Source: Escallonia rubra (taxonomy: Eukaryota > Streptophyta > Magnoliopsida > Escalloniales > Escalloniaceae). Taken from it: a stretch of 64,000 bases of DNA. Numbering within the stretch: position 1 is the stretch's first letter; every line of letters starts with the position of its first letter. The stretch lies in the NCBI GenBank assembly GCA_033065855.1, contig JAVXUO010001000.1, forward strand, positions 1 to 64,000. Reading direction: 5' to 3'. A model generated the notes under the pieces. That model was given only the letters and a program-made list of their open reading frames with translations, searched no databases and was not told the DNA's origin. The translations under genes were made by a program, and so were the position numbers. Positions 1 through 12,720 of this stretch are shown piece by piece.

Positions 1-296
1 GATCATATATAAATCAACGCGCTATACGCGCTCGCGGCAAGTGCTAAGTGCGCCTACTAAAGCGCACACAATGCGCCACATGCGCGCGCGCGTGCGATGC
101 ACCGCACAATAGTATTCTCAATCTTCCCTCCAAAACATCTCAAAATAATTCAAATGATATGTACCATGTGTTTGCTTATAAGGAGAGAGAAAGTTCTTTT
201 TCTCTCCAATGTGGGACAAAGAACAAGACCTTTTGGGTCTTGAACTTCTCAATCAATACAAACACATTACATAACAATCTACCACCAACACTAACA
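1..296 (-). repeat. 3' LTR of the truncated copia element (incomplete)
   Basis: Read on the minus strand, the LTR starts with TGTTAGTG at 296, directly after a purine-rich tract, and runs out of the window at base 1. It contains CG-rich alternating purine/pyrimidine sequence (about 20-110) like that in the LTRs of the element at 53 kb. The other LTR end and any target duplication are outside the window. Confidence 0.75.
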
Positions 297-298
297 AT

Positions 299-308
299 CC
301 CCCACTTA
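299..308 (-). other. Polypurine tract of the truncated copia element
   Basis: TAAGTGGGGG on the minus strand lies just upstream of the LTR start, the standard place for plus-strand DNA priming in LTR retrotransposons. Confidence 0.65.
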
Positions 309-838
309 GATTGTCATGTTGATATACTGATATTGTCATGTTTAGTAAATGTATCTCTCGATTTAAACCCTTACTTAGTACAAACACATCAAAGCACTAA
401 TTAAATCCACGGTGGCCTAAGCTTTAACCTGGATTCATTGATATTAGAACCAGATATGCTGCACACATAACGATATCCAATTCCAGTGAGCAATTCACCA
501 AATAAATAATGTATAATCACAGCCATTAACGTCATCCTGGACTTCATGAACATTTACAAAAGTAAACCTTTAACTTTTGCTAGAAGCGGCTCCACTTCTT
601 ATGTTCACATAGGTGAAGTTCCATCTGTGTCCCTGTTACTTGAACACTTATACGGAAATTAATTGAACTTCATTAAGAGTCAATAACTCACCCTCTATAT
701 CGTAACAGTCAGCACTTTCACATCCTGGAATAGGTTACCAAACAAATAATTAAGTGCTCCTTCAACCACTTATTAGTAACTTGTTATTACCCGTTAAACC
801 ATGAGTCTAGCTTATGGTTGGGTTTCCGATACTGGTGG
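309..838 (-). other. Non-coding 3' tail of the truncated copia element
   Basis: Stretch between the end of pol and the polypurine tract. No ORF of note was seen. It corresponds in position to 57991-58549 of the intact element. Confidence 0.6.
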
Positions 839-3513
839 CTATTGAAAAGGTTTCAAACCCATCTCATTAGATGTACTCCTCACTAGATCTTTTGAAAGAC
901 ATTTAGTTAGAGAATCAGCCAAGTTATTACTTGACCTAACATACACTATGGTGATCACACCATTTAGTATCAATTCTCGGATATACTCGTGTCATAAGCT
1001 TATATGCCTAGACTTACCATTATAAATGGTACTATATGCTCTAGACATAGTCGCCTCACTATCACAGTGCAAAGAAATTGATGGCACCGGTTGTGGCCAC
1101 AACTTTATATCAAACAACAGATTTCTCAACCATTCTGCTTCTTTGTCTGCGGCCGCCAACGCCAAAAATTCCGATTCCATCGTTGAGTGTGTTATACAAG
1201 TCCATTTCTTTGAAACCCAAGAAACAGCTCCTCCCGTGAGGGTAAACACCCAACCTGACGTTGACTTGTTATCGGTCGCACTAGTTATCCAACTAGCGCC
1301 AGTGTACCCTTCAAGTACTGCAGGAAAGCGATTGTAAAACAGTCCTAGTTTTATGGTTCGTTTAAGAAACCCAAAGACTCTACAAATAGCTTTCCAATGA
1401 TCAACACCAGGATTACGTGTATATCTAGAAAGTTTGCAAACTGAAAATGCTATATCGGGCCTAGTACAATGCATTGCATACATTAGACTACCAATGGCAC
1501 TTGCATATTCTAGTTGAGCAACTGCTATACCAGAATTTTCACCCAATTTGGAAGAAGAATCATATGGGGTACTCACTTCTTTAATTCCTAAATGCTGGAA
1601 TTTAAGAAGCATTTTCTCAATGTAGTGTGATTGAGATAAAGCATAACCCCCACTATGTTTCTTAACCTTAATTCCTAAAACAGTATCAACCTCATTAAGA
1701 TCTTTCATCTTAAATCTGGAATTAAGATACTCTTTTGTTTCAGAAATTCCTTCCAAATTTGTACCAAATATGAGCAAGTCATCCACATAAAGACATATAA
1801 TAACACCATATGCATCTGTAAATTTTGAGTAAATGCACTTGTCAGCATTATTATGTCTAAATTCATGTGATAAAATAATAGAGTCAAATTTTCGTGCCAC
1901 TGTTTTGGTGTTGCTTCAAGCCATACAAAGACTTAACCAATTTGCAAACCTTTCTTTTTTCATTTCCTGACATAACAAATCCTCTAGGCTATTCCATGTA
2001 CACCTCTTCATCAAAGTCACCATTTAATTGCCTTAACATCCATTTGATGTATATGCAACTCGTATAAAGAAGCCAGTGCAAAAAGCATTCTAATGGACGT
2101 TATTCGTGCCACATGTGCATAGGTATCAAAATAGTCTATGCCCTCCTTTTGTCTAAAACCTTTTGCTACCAATCTGGCCTTAAAGGTTTGTATAGACCCA
2201 TCCGTATTATATTTCCTTCTAAACACCCACTTACATCCAATTGGTTTAGATCCTCGAGGCAATTCAACTAACACCCAAGTATTATTATATAATATTGAGT
2301 CTATCTCATCATTGATCGTCTCTTTCCAAAAAGCAACATCTCTAGAAGCCATTGCTTCAGAATATGTCTTTGGATCATCTTCAACATTTAGTAACATGGG
2401 AATTTCCTTGAGAACATTCTCTCTATCACCTTCCAACAAGAAAGCAATTGCTTGAGAGTCTATAAAGCCAGGATCCAATATTTTCTCTTTTCTAGCTCTT
2501 TGACTTCTCCTGGGTTCCGTTGTGTTATTAGGCACAACACTTTCATTTTCACGAGATGAACCTATATTCGAGTCAGTTTCGAGTGAAATTGTGGGTGTTG
2601 AAAAATCAGAATCAGAGTTGAATTTATCTTCAATAAACTCAACATCTCTAGATTCTACAATGACGTTAGACTCTAAGTCTAATAGGCGGTAGGCCTTGGA
2701 ATTTTCAGCATATCCCACAAAGACACTTTTGAGAGCTCTTGGTCCCAACTTTGTTCTCTTAGGATCAGGAACCCTATAGAAGGCAAGACAACCCCAAACT
2801 CTAAGGTAACTTAGGTTAGGTTTTCTTCCTTTCCATAGTTCGTATGGTGAAACCTTGGTTTTCATTGAAGTTATTCTGTTATGCACGTGACAAGCTGAAA
2901 GTAATGCTTCACCCCATAAACTCAAAGGCAATCTAGCATTCAAGAGCATAGCATTTATCATTTCCGTAAGTGTCCTATTTTTTCGTTCAGCTAAACCATT
3001 TTGCTATGGGGTGTAGGGTGCACTTTTCTGATGTATGATGCCATGCTCTTCACAATAAGAATCAAATTCAGTAGGAAAAAATTCTCCACCTCTATCATTA
3101 CGAATTTTTTTAATCCTTTTCTCCTTTTGATTCTCAACCTCAGATTTATAGCGCTTGAACATATCAAAGGCATCACTTTTATGTTTCATTAAATACACAA
3201 AAGTATATCTAGAGAAATCATCTATAAAAGTGATAAAATATCTATTGCCACCACTATTTAAGACTCCATTCATTTCACAAATGTCAGAATGCACAAGTTC
3301 TAACAATTGTGTATTTCTTTCAGCCTTAGGAAAAGGTTGTTTAGACAACTTTCCTTGAATGCAGATTTGGCATTTAGCATTTTCCACATGATTATATGAA
3401 ATCAAATCATGCTTAGACATAAATTTTAATGATCTAAAATTTAAATGAGCTAAACGACCATGCCAATAAATAAATGAGTCAACAGAGTAAGCCAAATTCT
3501 CCACCTCTATCAC
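839..3513 (-). pseudogene. Broken copia pol polyprotein (integrase, RT, RNase H)
   Basis: Pieces in order on the minus strand: gag-pre-integrase with the CQIC motif and integrase core with HSD and DRGGE (3004-3513); integrase C-terminus and start of RT up to MDVK (2017-3003); RT with the YVDD catalytic box and RNase H (839-1900). Breaks that can be read: an in-frame TAG at 3004-3006 where the relative has a glutamine codon; a small deletion and frameshift near 2020-2030 just after MDVK; a further in-frame TAG at about 1987-1990; a one-base loss near 1915-1925; and a TGA at 992-994 replacing an arginine codon, consistent with C-to-T decay of CGA. Past that last stop the reading continues with clear RNase H homology (NLADSLTK) to a natural end at 839-841. 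No product is expected. Confidence 0.85.
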
Positions 3514-4240
3514 TATGACTTATGGACTCGTCTACTCCGCTGGGAGAGTAGAGGAGTTATGGACTTCTCTACTCAGCTAGGAGAGTAGAGGCCTTCTTGG
3601 ACTCGTCTACTCGACTGGGAGAGTATAGGCCTTCATGGGTCGTCTACTCGACTGGGAGAGTAGAGGAGTTAGGGACTCGTCTACTCGGCTGGGGGTGCAG
3701 AGGAGTTATGGACTCGTCTACTCGGCCCGGAGAGTAGAGGCCTTCTTCGACTAGTCTACTCGGCTGGGAGAGTAGAGGACTTATGGACTCGTCTACTCAG
3801 CTGGGAGAATAAAGGAGTCATAGACTCGTCTACTGGCTGGGAGAATATAGGCATTCATGGACACATCTAATCGGCTGGGAGAGTAGAGTTATGAACATGT
3901 CTACTCGCCCGGGAGAGTAGAGTATAGTAGTTATGGACTCGTCTACTCGGCTGAGAGTGTAGAGGAGTTATGGACTCGTCAACTCGGCTGGGAGAGTAGA
4001 GCACTTATGGACTCGGCTGGGAGAGTAGAGGACTTATGGAGTCGTCTACTTGGCTGGGAGAATAAAGGAATTATAGACTCGTCTACTGGCCAGGAAAATA
4101 TAGGAATTCATGTACTCGTCTACTTGGCTGGGAGAGTAGAGTTATGAACTTGTCTACTCGGCCGGGAGAGTAAAGGACTTCTTGGACTATTATACTCGGC
4201 TGGGAGAGTAGAGGCCTTCATCGGTCGTCTACTCGGCAGG
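3514..4240. repeat. Minisatellite block 0 (37-38 bp monomer)
   Basis: Imperfect tandem copies of a 37-38 bp monomer containing TCTACTC, about 8 bases, then GAGTAGA, followed by a variable tail (GGCCTTCATG, GGAGTTATG or GCACTTATG types). It begins right at the truncated end of the copia element and ends where the first long unit starts. Confidence 0.95.
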
Positions 4241-4852
4241 GAAAATAGAAACACCGTGGGGATTATAAAGGCAAGTCAAGACAACTAGAACAATAACCCT
4301 TAAATCACAACTTATCAATGAAGAACTCAGTCTACTCAAAAAGTAGTAAAGAGGATTAGATTTGACCAAATCGAGTTGTCCACAAGATCTTATATAGGCC
4401 AGGTGACGCCCCAATGCTTTTAATATCCTTGTAATGTAAAATCTTCATTCCCCAACCCCACCCCGACCACAAAATCATGCAGATGAAGGGCCGATAAAGG
4501 GGGCGACAAAGGTAAACACTACATGCAACACTTCGACAATTTGATAACGATGGCTCAAATGGCATCTATATTAGACTTATTAGTCCAAACATGAAATCTA
4601 TATTCAATACGACGATTTTTCAGAACCCATTGAACTTGAAGGATGAAAGCAAGCATTCGAGTACTTGAAAAGATTGATTATTCATAGGATTGATGAAAGA
4701 GAGATCATGCATGAGTTGGACAACCTCGTGCCATTGCTCCGAGTCAACTTGAAGGTGCAAAAAAGGAAGCCCATTTCATGTTATAAAACAAAACTATCAT
4801 CAGAAGGATTGCGATCTCACCGGCTCATGTAAAGGGATGAGTTCCGGCTGTC

Positions 4853-5700
4853 ATGAATTCCACGCTAGTCCATCCCAAGACTCTATGACAGTCTGCATAA
4901 CAACTCGTCGCGAATTTGTAAAAGATGACTGAAGTAACCACAGGCATCGTATGACGAAGAGCATATGCCATGTCATGACGAGTCCAACCTTAACCTGTTC
5001 CAATCTATTTCAAAATAATAAATTGCATTAATATTGGAATTACACTAATCGTAATTGACAAAAGAAAAACAAAGAGTTCATATTACTTCTTCAGGCGGTT
5101 CAGCATAACAATTTCTCATGAACGTGATGGGACCTTCGGGCCTTTTGTAACCCTTTTGGTCATTTTTGTTGTAAACAAAAATGTCATGCAACTGAGGACA
5201 CAAAAAAGATAGAGGATAAGTATCAAAGTAGGAATAATGCCTTCCAAACACACAAAAAAGATAGAGGATAAGTATCAAACGGTATGATATAAAAACCATA
5301 AAAAGAAGAAACTTTGGTCCTTCTGTTTTAAGTGCAATTTTGCAGAGATCATAGAAAAGTTGAAGGGCCAAAGGAGTAGGAACATTGTCTTTTAGCGGGT
5401 GAGTATGCACGGTCAACTTCACGAGTTGCCTTAGACATCTAACATCCTCTTTATATCTTGTTCAGAGCCTAAACCAAAGACAACAAAGGAATACAAACCC
5501 AAAGGAATAGATGCAAAAGTTATCTTCCAAGAAAACAGTAAGCAAGAAAAAAAGGTATTAACCTTTCACCCCAGTGAAATCAAACAGCATAGCTTGGTGA
5601 TTATCATCTACATAGAACCTGTTTAAGAGATTTCCATGGGGTCGGCGCTGATGGTATCCAGATTTCCATCCTTCACAAATTCCCCTAAAGCCAAAAATAC
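4853..5700 (-). pseudogene. Kinase/KEN-like gene remnant, unit 1
   Basis: Minus-strand exon-like pieces. The first (about 5573-5690) carries a DDNHQA...FDF string that could be a kinase DFG region and ends at a GT donor. The second (about 5316-5468), after an AG acceptor, reads SEQDLKED... LKTEGPK. The third holds RPEGPITFMRNCYA and PPEEV (5078-5160), and a last piece lies after another AG near 5010. The spacing of a kinase C-lobe followed by FMRN...PPEEV and a YALRHTMP-type segment recalls IRE1/RNase L kinase-KEN proteins, but no similarity search was possible. In this unit much of exon 3 is deleted and replaced by a repeated AAAAAAGATAGAGG-type stretch. The unit is not functional. Confidence 0.4.
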
Positions 5701-6069
5701 ATAATCGATTGCGAACAACCCATCACAAGTGAAGATTTCAAAAATATTGTTGACGATATTCACAATTTTTCATAGGTTTCCCTTTGAGATTGGGTTAACA
5801 ACACACAAAAATTCAAAAAAATATGTTAGTAATCTCGGGGGTCGACCCATATCAAAACATTCTAAAGTCCAAACGCAGGTTCAGAAATAAAAATAAGCAC
5901 AAGTTTTTCTTCGGTTTCACTTGTTGCGATTGGGTTTACAACACACAAAAATTCAAAGAATTATATTATGTTAGTAATTTTGGGGGTCGACCCAGATCAC
6001 ACATTCCATTGATACTTATCAGAAGGTCCAAAGTCCAAACACAGCTGTAGAAACAAAAACAAAAAAATA

Positions 6070-6590
6070 AGCACAGGTAGTACTGTGGACGAAATCCGGG
6101 ACAAGTTTTCAATGACTCGCGAATAAACCTGCACAACGAATAAACACCGGTGACTCGCCAAAAGTATTTTCGGCGGGGAAACTCGGATGCTTAAGTCAGC
6201 AAATGTGTTTGAGAGAATCAGAATAAACTATCAATCAAAGACTTATATTTCTCTCTTTCCTCTTTTTCTTTGTATAGAGTCTCAATTAGTGAGTAGTTAT
6301 TCCTCCTTCATAGGGGGTTACCCTACTAAGTGGGAGTTACTCCTGATTAATGGCCTAGTTAATCTCATTTAGTGGGTTGTTACTAGCCATCATGGAGAAG
6401 TGAATTATTGGGTAAATGGGTATTACTGCTTCTCCACTTTCTCATAGTTAAAGAGGCGGTTATGGTTTTCCAGATGATGACATGTGTCATTGTCTTGGCT
6501 TTGCTATTTTTCCCCATATCATTTGCCCATATTCCATGTTCTTTTTCTCGAAAAAAGGACATGGAAGAAACCTATTTTTTTAGTTGGGTG
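6070..6590 (+). repeat. LTR-like segment of the macrosatellite unit
   Basis: Contains the string GGATGCTTAAGTCAGCAAATGTG, then a TTTCTCTCTTTCC run and TATAGAGTCTCAATTAGTGAG, an arrangement often seen near LTR ends or leaders of plant retroelements. It recurs at about 9170-9675, 12260-12720, 15300-15805 and 18330-18825, always just before a minisatellite block. No TG...CA ends, paired LTR or target duplication was found, so this is only a suggestion of origin. Confidence 0.3.
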
Positions 6591-7188
6591 AGTACTCGGT
6601 TATACTAGTAGAGGCCTTAATGGGCTTGTCTACTGGGCAGGGAGAGTAGAGGCCATCATGGACTCGTCTACTCGGCTGGAAGAGTAGAGGAGTTATGGAT
6701 TAATCTACTGGGTTGGGAGAGTAAAGGAGTTATGGATTTGTCTACTCGGCTGGGAGAGTAGAGCACTTATGGACTCGTCTACTCGGCTGGGAGAGTATAG
6801 GCCATTATGGACTCGTCTACTCGGCTGGGAGCGTAGAGTAGTTATGGACTCGTCTACTTGGCTAGGAGTGTAGAGGAGTTATGGACTCGTCTAATGGGCT
6901 GGGAGAGTAGAGCACTTATGGACTCGTCTACTCGGCTGGGAGAGTAAAGGACTTATGGACTCGTCTGAGAGAGTAGAGGACTTACGGACTCCTCTACTCG
7001 GCTGGGAGAATAAAGGAGTTACAGACTCGTCTACTGGCTGGGAGAATATAGGCCTTCATGGACTCATCTACTCGGCTGGGAAAGTAGAGTTATGAACTTG
7101 TCTACTCGGTCGGGAGAGTAAAGGCCTTCTTGGCCTATTATACTCGGCTGGGAGAGTAGAGGCCTTCATCAGTCGTCTACTCGGCAGG
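6590..7188. repeat. Minisatellite block 1
   Basis: Same 37-38 bp monomer as block 0. It starts after TTGGGTGAGTACTCGG and ends at the next unit marker. Confidence 0.93.
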
Positions 7189-7798
7189 GAAAATAGAAAC
7201 ACCGTGGAGATTATAAAGGCTAGTCAAGACAACTAGAACAATAACCCTCAAAGCACAACTTATCAATGAAGAACTCAGCGTACTCAAAAAGTTGTAAAAT
7301 GGATTAGATTTGACCAAATCGAGTTGTCCACAAGATCTTATATAGGCCAGGTGACGCCCCAATGCTTTTAATATCCTTGTAATGTATAATATTCATTCCC
7401 CAACCCCACCCCGACCACAAAATCATGCAGATGAAGGGCCGATGAAGGTGGCGACAAAGGTAGACACTACATGCAACACTTCAACAATTTGATAACGATG
7501 GCTCAAATGTCATCTATATTAGACTTATTAGTCCAAACATGAAATCTATATTCAATACGATGATTTTTCAAAACCAATTGAACTTGAAGGATGAAAGCAA
7601 ACATTCGAGTACATGAAAAGATTGATTATTCATAGGATCTATGGAAGAGAGATCATGCATGAGTTAGACAACCTCGTGGCATTGCTCCGAGTCAACTGGA
7701 AGGTGCAAAAGAGGAAGCCCAGCTCATGTTATAAAACAAAACTATCATCAGAAGGATTGCGATCTCACCAGCTCATGTAAATGGATGAGTTCCGGCTG

Positions 7799-8775
7799 TC
7801 ATGAATTCCACGCTAGTCCGTCCCAAGACTTCATGACAGTCTGCATAACAACTCGTCGCGAATTTGTAAAAGATGACTGAAGTAACCACCGGCATCGCGT
7901 GACGAAGAGCATATGCCATGTCATGACGAGTCCAACCTTAACCTGTTCCAATCTATTTCAAAATAATAAATTGCATTAGTATTAAAATTACACTAATCGT
8001 AATTGACGAAAGAAAAAAAAAGATTGCATATTACTTCTTCAGACGGTTGAGCATAATAATTTCTCCTGAACGTGATGGGACCTTCGGGCCTTTTGTATCT
8101 TTTGGTCATTTTTGTTGTAAAACAAAATGTCATGCAACTGAGGATCATCATATTGGTTGAAAAACAACCACCAATCCTTCATCTAGGGAGACTTGCTAAT
8201 CAAATCCCAATTTTTAAGATAACTCGTAATGGCGAAGCCGAAATCCCAAACTTTATGGAAGAGTTGGTAGTCATCCGCGTAGTAAAAACATAAAGCGTTG
8301 GTGAAGACAAAGTAGGAATAATGCCTTCCAAACACACAAAAAAGATAGAGGACAAGTATCAAACGGTATGATATAAAAACCATAAAAAGAAGAAACTTTG
8401 GTCCTTCTGTTTTAAGTGCAATTTTGCGGAGATCATAGAAAAGTTGAACGGCCAAAGGAGTAGGAGCATTGTCTTTTAGCGGGTGAGTATGCACGGTCAA
8501 CTTCACGAGCTGCCTTAGACATCTAACATCCGTTTTTATATCTTGTTCAGAGCCTAAACCAAAGACAACAAAGGATTACAAACCCAAAGGAATAGATGCA
8601 AAAGTTATCTTCCAAGAAAACAATAAGCAAGAAAAAAAGGTATTAATCTTCCACCCCAGTGAAATCAAACATGATAGCTTGGTGATTATCATCTACACGG
8701 GACCTGTTTAAGAGATTGCCATGGGGTCGGCGCTGATGGTATCCAGATTTCCAACCTTCACAAATTCTGCTAAAG
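7799..8775 (-). pseudogene. Kinase/KEN-like gene remnant, unit 2
   Basis: Same exon order as the other units, with exon 3 present. It reads YADDYQLFHKVWDFGFAITSYL, then an in-frame TAG, then KDWWLFFNQYDDPQLHD. A two-base shortening near 8095-8105, compared with the other units, shifts the frame just before the RPEGPITFMRN region. The TAG is shared with units 3, 4 and 5, so the ancestor was already inactive before amplification. The kinase-KEN assignment is an inference from motif order only. Confidence 0.4.
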
Positions 8776-9674
8776 CCAAAAATACATAATCGATTGCAAA
8801 CAACCCATCACAAGTGAAGATTTCAAAAATACTGTTGACGATATTCGCAATTTTTCATAGGTTTCCCTTTGGGATTGGGTTAACAACACACAAAAAATTC
8901 AAAAAAATATGTTAGTAATATCGGGGGTCGACCCAGATCAAAACATGCTAAAGTCCAAACGCAGGTTCAGAAATAAAAATAAGCACAAGTTTTTCTTAGG
9001 TTTCCCTTATTGTGATTGAGTTAACAACATAGAAAAATTCAAAGAATTATATTATGCTAGTAATTTTGGGGGTCGACCAAGATCACACATTCTACTGATA
9101 CTTATCAGAAGGTCCAAAGTCCAAACACAGCTGTAGAAACAAAAACAAAAAAATAAGCACAAGTAGTACTGTGAATGAAATCCGGGACAAGTTTTCAACG
9201 ACTCGCCAATAAACCTGCATAGGGAAAAAACACCGGTGACTCGCCCGAAGTATTTTCGGCGGGAAAACTCGGATGCTTAAGTTAGCAAATGTGTTTGAGA
9301 GAATCGGAATAAACTATCAATCAAAGACTTATATTTCTCTCTTTCCATTTTTTCTTTGTATAGAGTCTCAATTAGTGAGTAGTTATTCCTCCTTCATAGG
9401 GGGTTACCCTACTAAGTGGGGACTTACTCCTGATTAGTGGCCTAGTTAATCTCATTTAGTGGGTTGTTACTAGCCATCATGGAGAAGTGGATTATTGGGT
9501 AAATGGGTTATACTGCTTCTCCACTTTCTCATAGTTAAAGAGGCGGTTATGGTTTTCCTGATGATGAGATGTGTCATCGTCTTGCCTTCGCTATTTTTCC
9601 CCATATCATTTGCCCCCTATTCCATGTTTTTTTCTTGAAAAAAGGACATGGAAGAAACCTATTTTTTTAGTTGG

Positions 9675-10319
9675 GTGAGTAGTCGATTATACTAGTAGAG
9701 GCCTTAATAGGCTTGTCTACTGGGCAGTGAGTGTAGAGGCCATCATGGACTCGTCTATTCGGCTGGAAGAGTAGAGGAGTTATGGATTCATCTACTCGGT
9801 TGGGAGAGTAAAGGAGTTATGGATTCGTCTACTCGGCTGGGAGAGTAGAGCACTTATGGACTCGTCTACTCGGCTGGGAGTAAAGGACTTATGGACTCGT
9901 CTGAGTAGAGCACTTATGGACTCGTCTACTCGGCTGGAAGAGTATAGGCCATTATGGACTCGCCTACTCGGCTGGGAGAGTAGAGTAGTTATGGACTCGT
10001 CTTCTCGGCTAGGAGTGTAGAGAAGTTATGGACTCGTCTACGGGGCTGGGAGAGTAGAGCCCTTATGGACTCGTCTACTCGGCTGGGAGACTAAAGGACT
10101 TATGGACTCGTCTGGGAGAGTAGAGGACTTATGGACTCCTTTACTCGGATAGGAGAATCGTCTACTGGCTGGGAGAATATATGCCTTCATGGACTCATCT
10201 ACTCGGCTTGGAGAGTAGAGTTATGAACTTGTCTACTCGGCCGGGAGAGTATAGGCCTTCTTGGACTATTATACTCGGCTGGGAGAGTACATGCCTTCAT
10301 CGGTCGTCTACTCGGCAGG
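9675..10319. repeat. Minisatellite block 2
   Basis: Same monomer. It contains several shortened monomers (for example around 9880-9910 and 10105-10150), as expected from replication slippage. Confidence 0.93.
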
Positions 10320-10931
10320 GAAAATAGAAACACCGTGGGGAATATAAAGGCTAGTCAAGACAACTAGAACAATAACCCTCAAAACACAACATATCAATGA
10401 AGAACTCAGCGTACTCTAAAAGTTGTAAAGGGGATTAGATTTGACCAAATCGAGTTGTCCACAAGATCTTATATAGGCCAGGTGATGCCCCAATGCTTTT
10501 AATATCCTTGTAATGTATAATCTTCATTCCCCAACCCCACACCGACCACAAAATCATGCAGATGAAGGGCCGATGAAGGTGGCGACAAAGGTAGACACTA
10601 CATGCAACACTTCAACAATTTGATAACGATGGCTCAAATGGCATCTATATTAGACTTATTAGTCCAAACATGAAATCTATATTCAATACGACGATTTTTC
10701 AAAACCAATTGAACTTGAAGGATGAAAGCAAGCATTCGAGTACATGAAAAGATTGATTATTCATAGGATTGATGGAAGAGAGATCATGCATGAGTTAGAC
10801 AACCTCGTGGCATTGCTCCGAGTCAACTGGAAGGTGCAAAAAAGGAAGCCCAGCTCATGTTATAAAACAAAACGATCATTAGAAAGATTGCGATCTCACC
10901 GGCTCATGTAAAGGGATGAGTTCCGGCTGTC

Positions 10932-11885
10932 ATGAATTCCACGCTAGTCCATCCCAAGACTCTCGTCGCGAATTTGTAAAAGATGACTGAAATAACAACA
11001 GGCATCGCGTGACGAAGAGCATATGCCATGTCATGACGAGTCCAACCTTAACCTGTTCCAATCTATTTCAAAATAATAAATTGCATTAATATTAGAATTA
11101 CACTAATCGTAATTGACAAAAAAAAAGAGTGCATATTACTTCTTCAGGCGATAGAGCATAACAATTTCTCATGAACGTGATGGGACCTTCGGGCCTTTTG
11201 TAACCCTTTTGGTCATTTTTGTTGTAAAAGAAAATGTCATGCAACTGAGGATCATCATATTGGTTGAAAAACAACCACCAATCCTTCATCTAGGGAAACT
11301 TGCAAATAAAATGCCATCCTTTAAGATAACTCGTAATGGCGAAACCGAAATCCCAAACTTTATGGAAGAGTTGGTAGTCATCCGCGTAGTAAAAAAATAA
11401 AGCGTTGGTGAAGACAAAGTAGGAATAATGCCTTCCAAACACACAAAAAAGATAGAGGATAAGTATCAAACATTATGATATAAAAACCCATAAAAAGAAG
11501 AAACTTTGGTCCTTCTGTTTTAAGTGCAATTTTGCAGAGATCATAGAAAAGTTGAAGGGCCAAAGGAGTAGGAACAATGTCTTTTAGCGGGTGAGTATGC
11601 ACGGTCAACTTCACGAGCTGCCTTAGACATCTAACATCCTCTTTTAAATCTTGTTCAGAGCCTAAACCAAAGACAACAAAGGAATACAAAAAGGAATAGA
11701 TGCAAAAGTTATCTTCCAAGAAAACAATAAGCAAGAAAAAATGGTATTAACCTTTCATCCCAGTGAAATCAAACATGATAGCTTGGTGATTATCATCTAC
11801 ACGGAACCTGTTTAAGAGATTGCCATGGGGTCGGCGCTCATGGTATCCAGATTTCCAACCTTCACAAATTCTCCTAAAGCCAAAA
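10932..11885 (-). pseudogene. Kinase/KEN-like gene remnant, unit 3
   Basis: Same exon order. The third-exon tail (11098-11289) is open and shows DPQLHD, GYKRPEGPITFMRNCYA and PEEV. The shared TAG lies at the SKFP-like point near 11290. About 20 bp present in the other units (around the ATGACAGTCTG stretch) are missing near 10960, in the possible terminal segment. The second exon has lost the neighbouring intron frame. No intact product is possible. Confidence 0.4.
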
Positions 11886-12720
11886 ATACATAATCGATTG
11901 CAAACAACCCATCACAAGTGAAGATTTCATAAATATTGTTGACGATATTCGCAATTTTTCATAGGTTTCCCTTTGTTATTGGGTTAACAACACTCAAAAA
12001 TTCAAAAAAATATGTTAGTACTCTCGGTGGTCGACCCAGATCAAAACATTCTAAAGTCCAAACGCAGGTTCAGAAATAAAAATAAGCACAAGTTTTTCTT
12101 AGGTTTCCCTTGTTGTGATTGGGTTAACAACACACAAAAATTCAAAGAATTATTTTATGTTAGTAATTTTGGGGTCGACCCAGATCACACATTCCACTGA
12201 TACTTATCAGAAGGTCCAAAGTCCAAACACAGCTGTAGAAACAAAAACAAAAAAATAAGCACAGGTAGTACTATGGATGAAATCCGGGACAAGTTTCCAA
12301 CGACTCGCGAATAAACATGCACAGCGAAAAAACATCGGTGACTCACCGGAAGTATTTTCGGAGGGGAAATTCGGATACTTAAGTCAACAAATGTGTTTGA
12401 GAGAATCTGAATAAACTATCAATCAAAGACTTATATTTCTCTCTTTCCTCTTTTTCTTTTTATAGAGTCTCAATTAGTGAGTAGTTATTTCTCCTTCATA
12501 GGGGGTTACCCTACTAAGTGGGGAGTTACTCCTGATTAGTGGCCTAGTTAATCTCATTTAGTGGGTTGTTACTAGCCATCATGGAAAAGTGGATTAATTG
12601 GAAAAAACTGCTTCTCCATTTTCTCATAGTTAAAGAGGCGGTTATGGTTTTCCTGATGATGAGATGTCTCATCATCTTGGCTTTGCTATTTTTCCCCATA
12701 TCAAACCTATTTTTTCAGTT

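Larger units (their letters stand above)
1..3513 (-). mobile_element. Truncated Ty1/copia retrotransposon, 5' part missing
   Basis: On the minus strand, in element order, this holds gag-pre-integrase, integrase, reverse transcriptase, RNase H, a non-coding tail, a polypurine tract and the start of the 3' LTR, which leaves the window at base 1. Domain order IN-RT-RH is that of Ty1/copia. Gag, protease, primer site and 5' LTR are absent because the element stops at about 3513, where the minisatellite begins. Its pol is similar to that of the nearly complete element at 53009-59454, but the LTR start differs, so it belongs to a related family. Several stops and frameshifts show it is dead. Confidence 0.9.

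Noticed and set aside
5823..6050. Repeated ORF starting MLVISGVDPDQN in several units
   Set aside because: It lies upstream of the relic's exons, contains short direct repeats of non-coding type, and changes frame between units.
8072..8293. Plus-strand ORFs of about 62-82 codons repeated in units 2-5 (FVVKQNVMQLRIIILVEKQ...)
   Set aside because: They lie opposite the exon-like minus-strand sequence and are its shadow; the repeated appearance comes from the tandem units.
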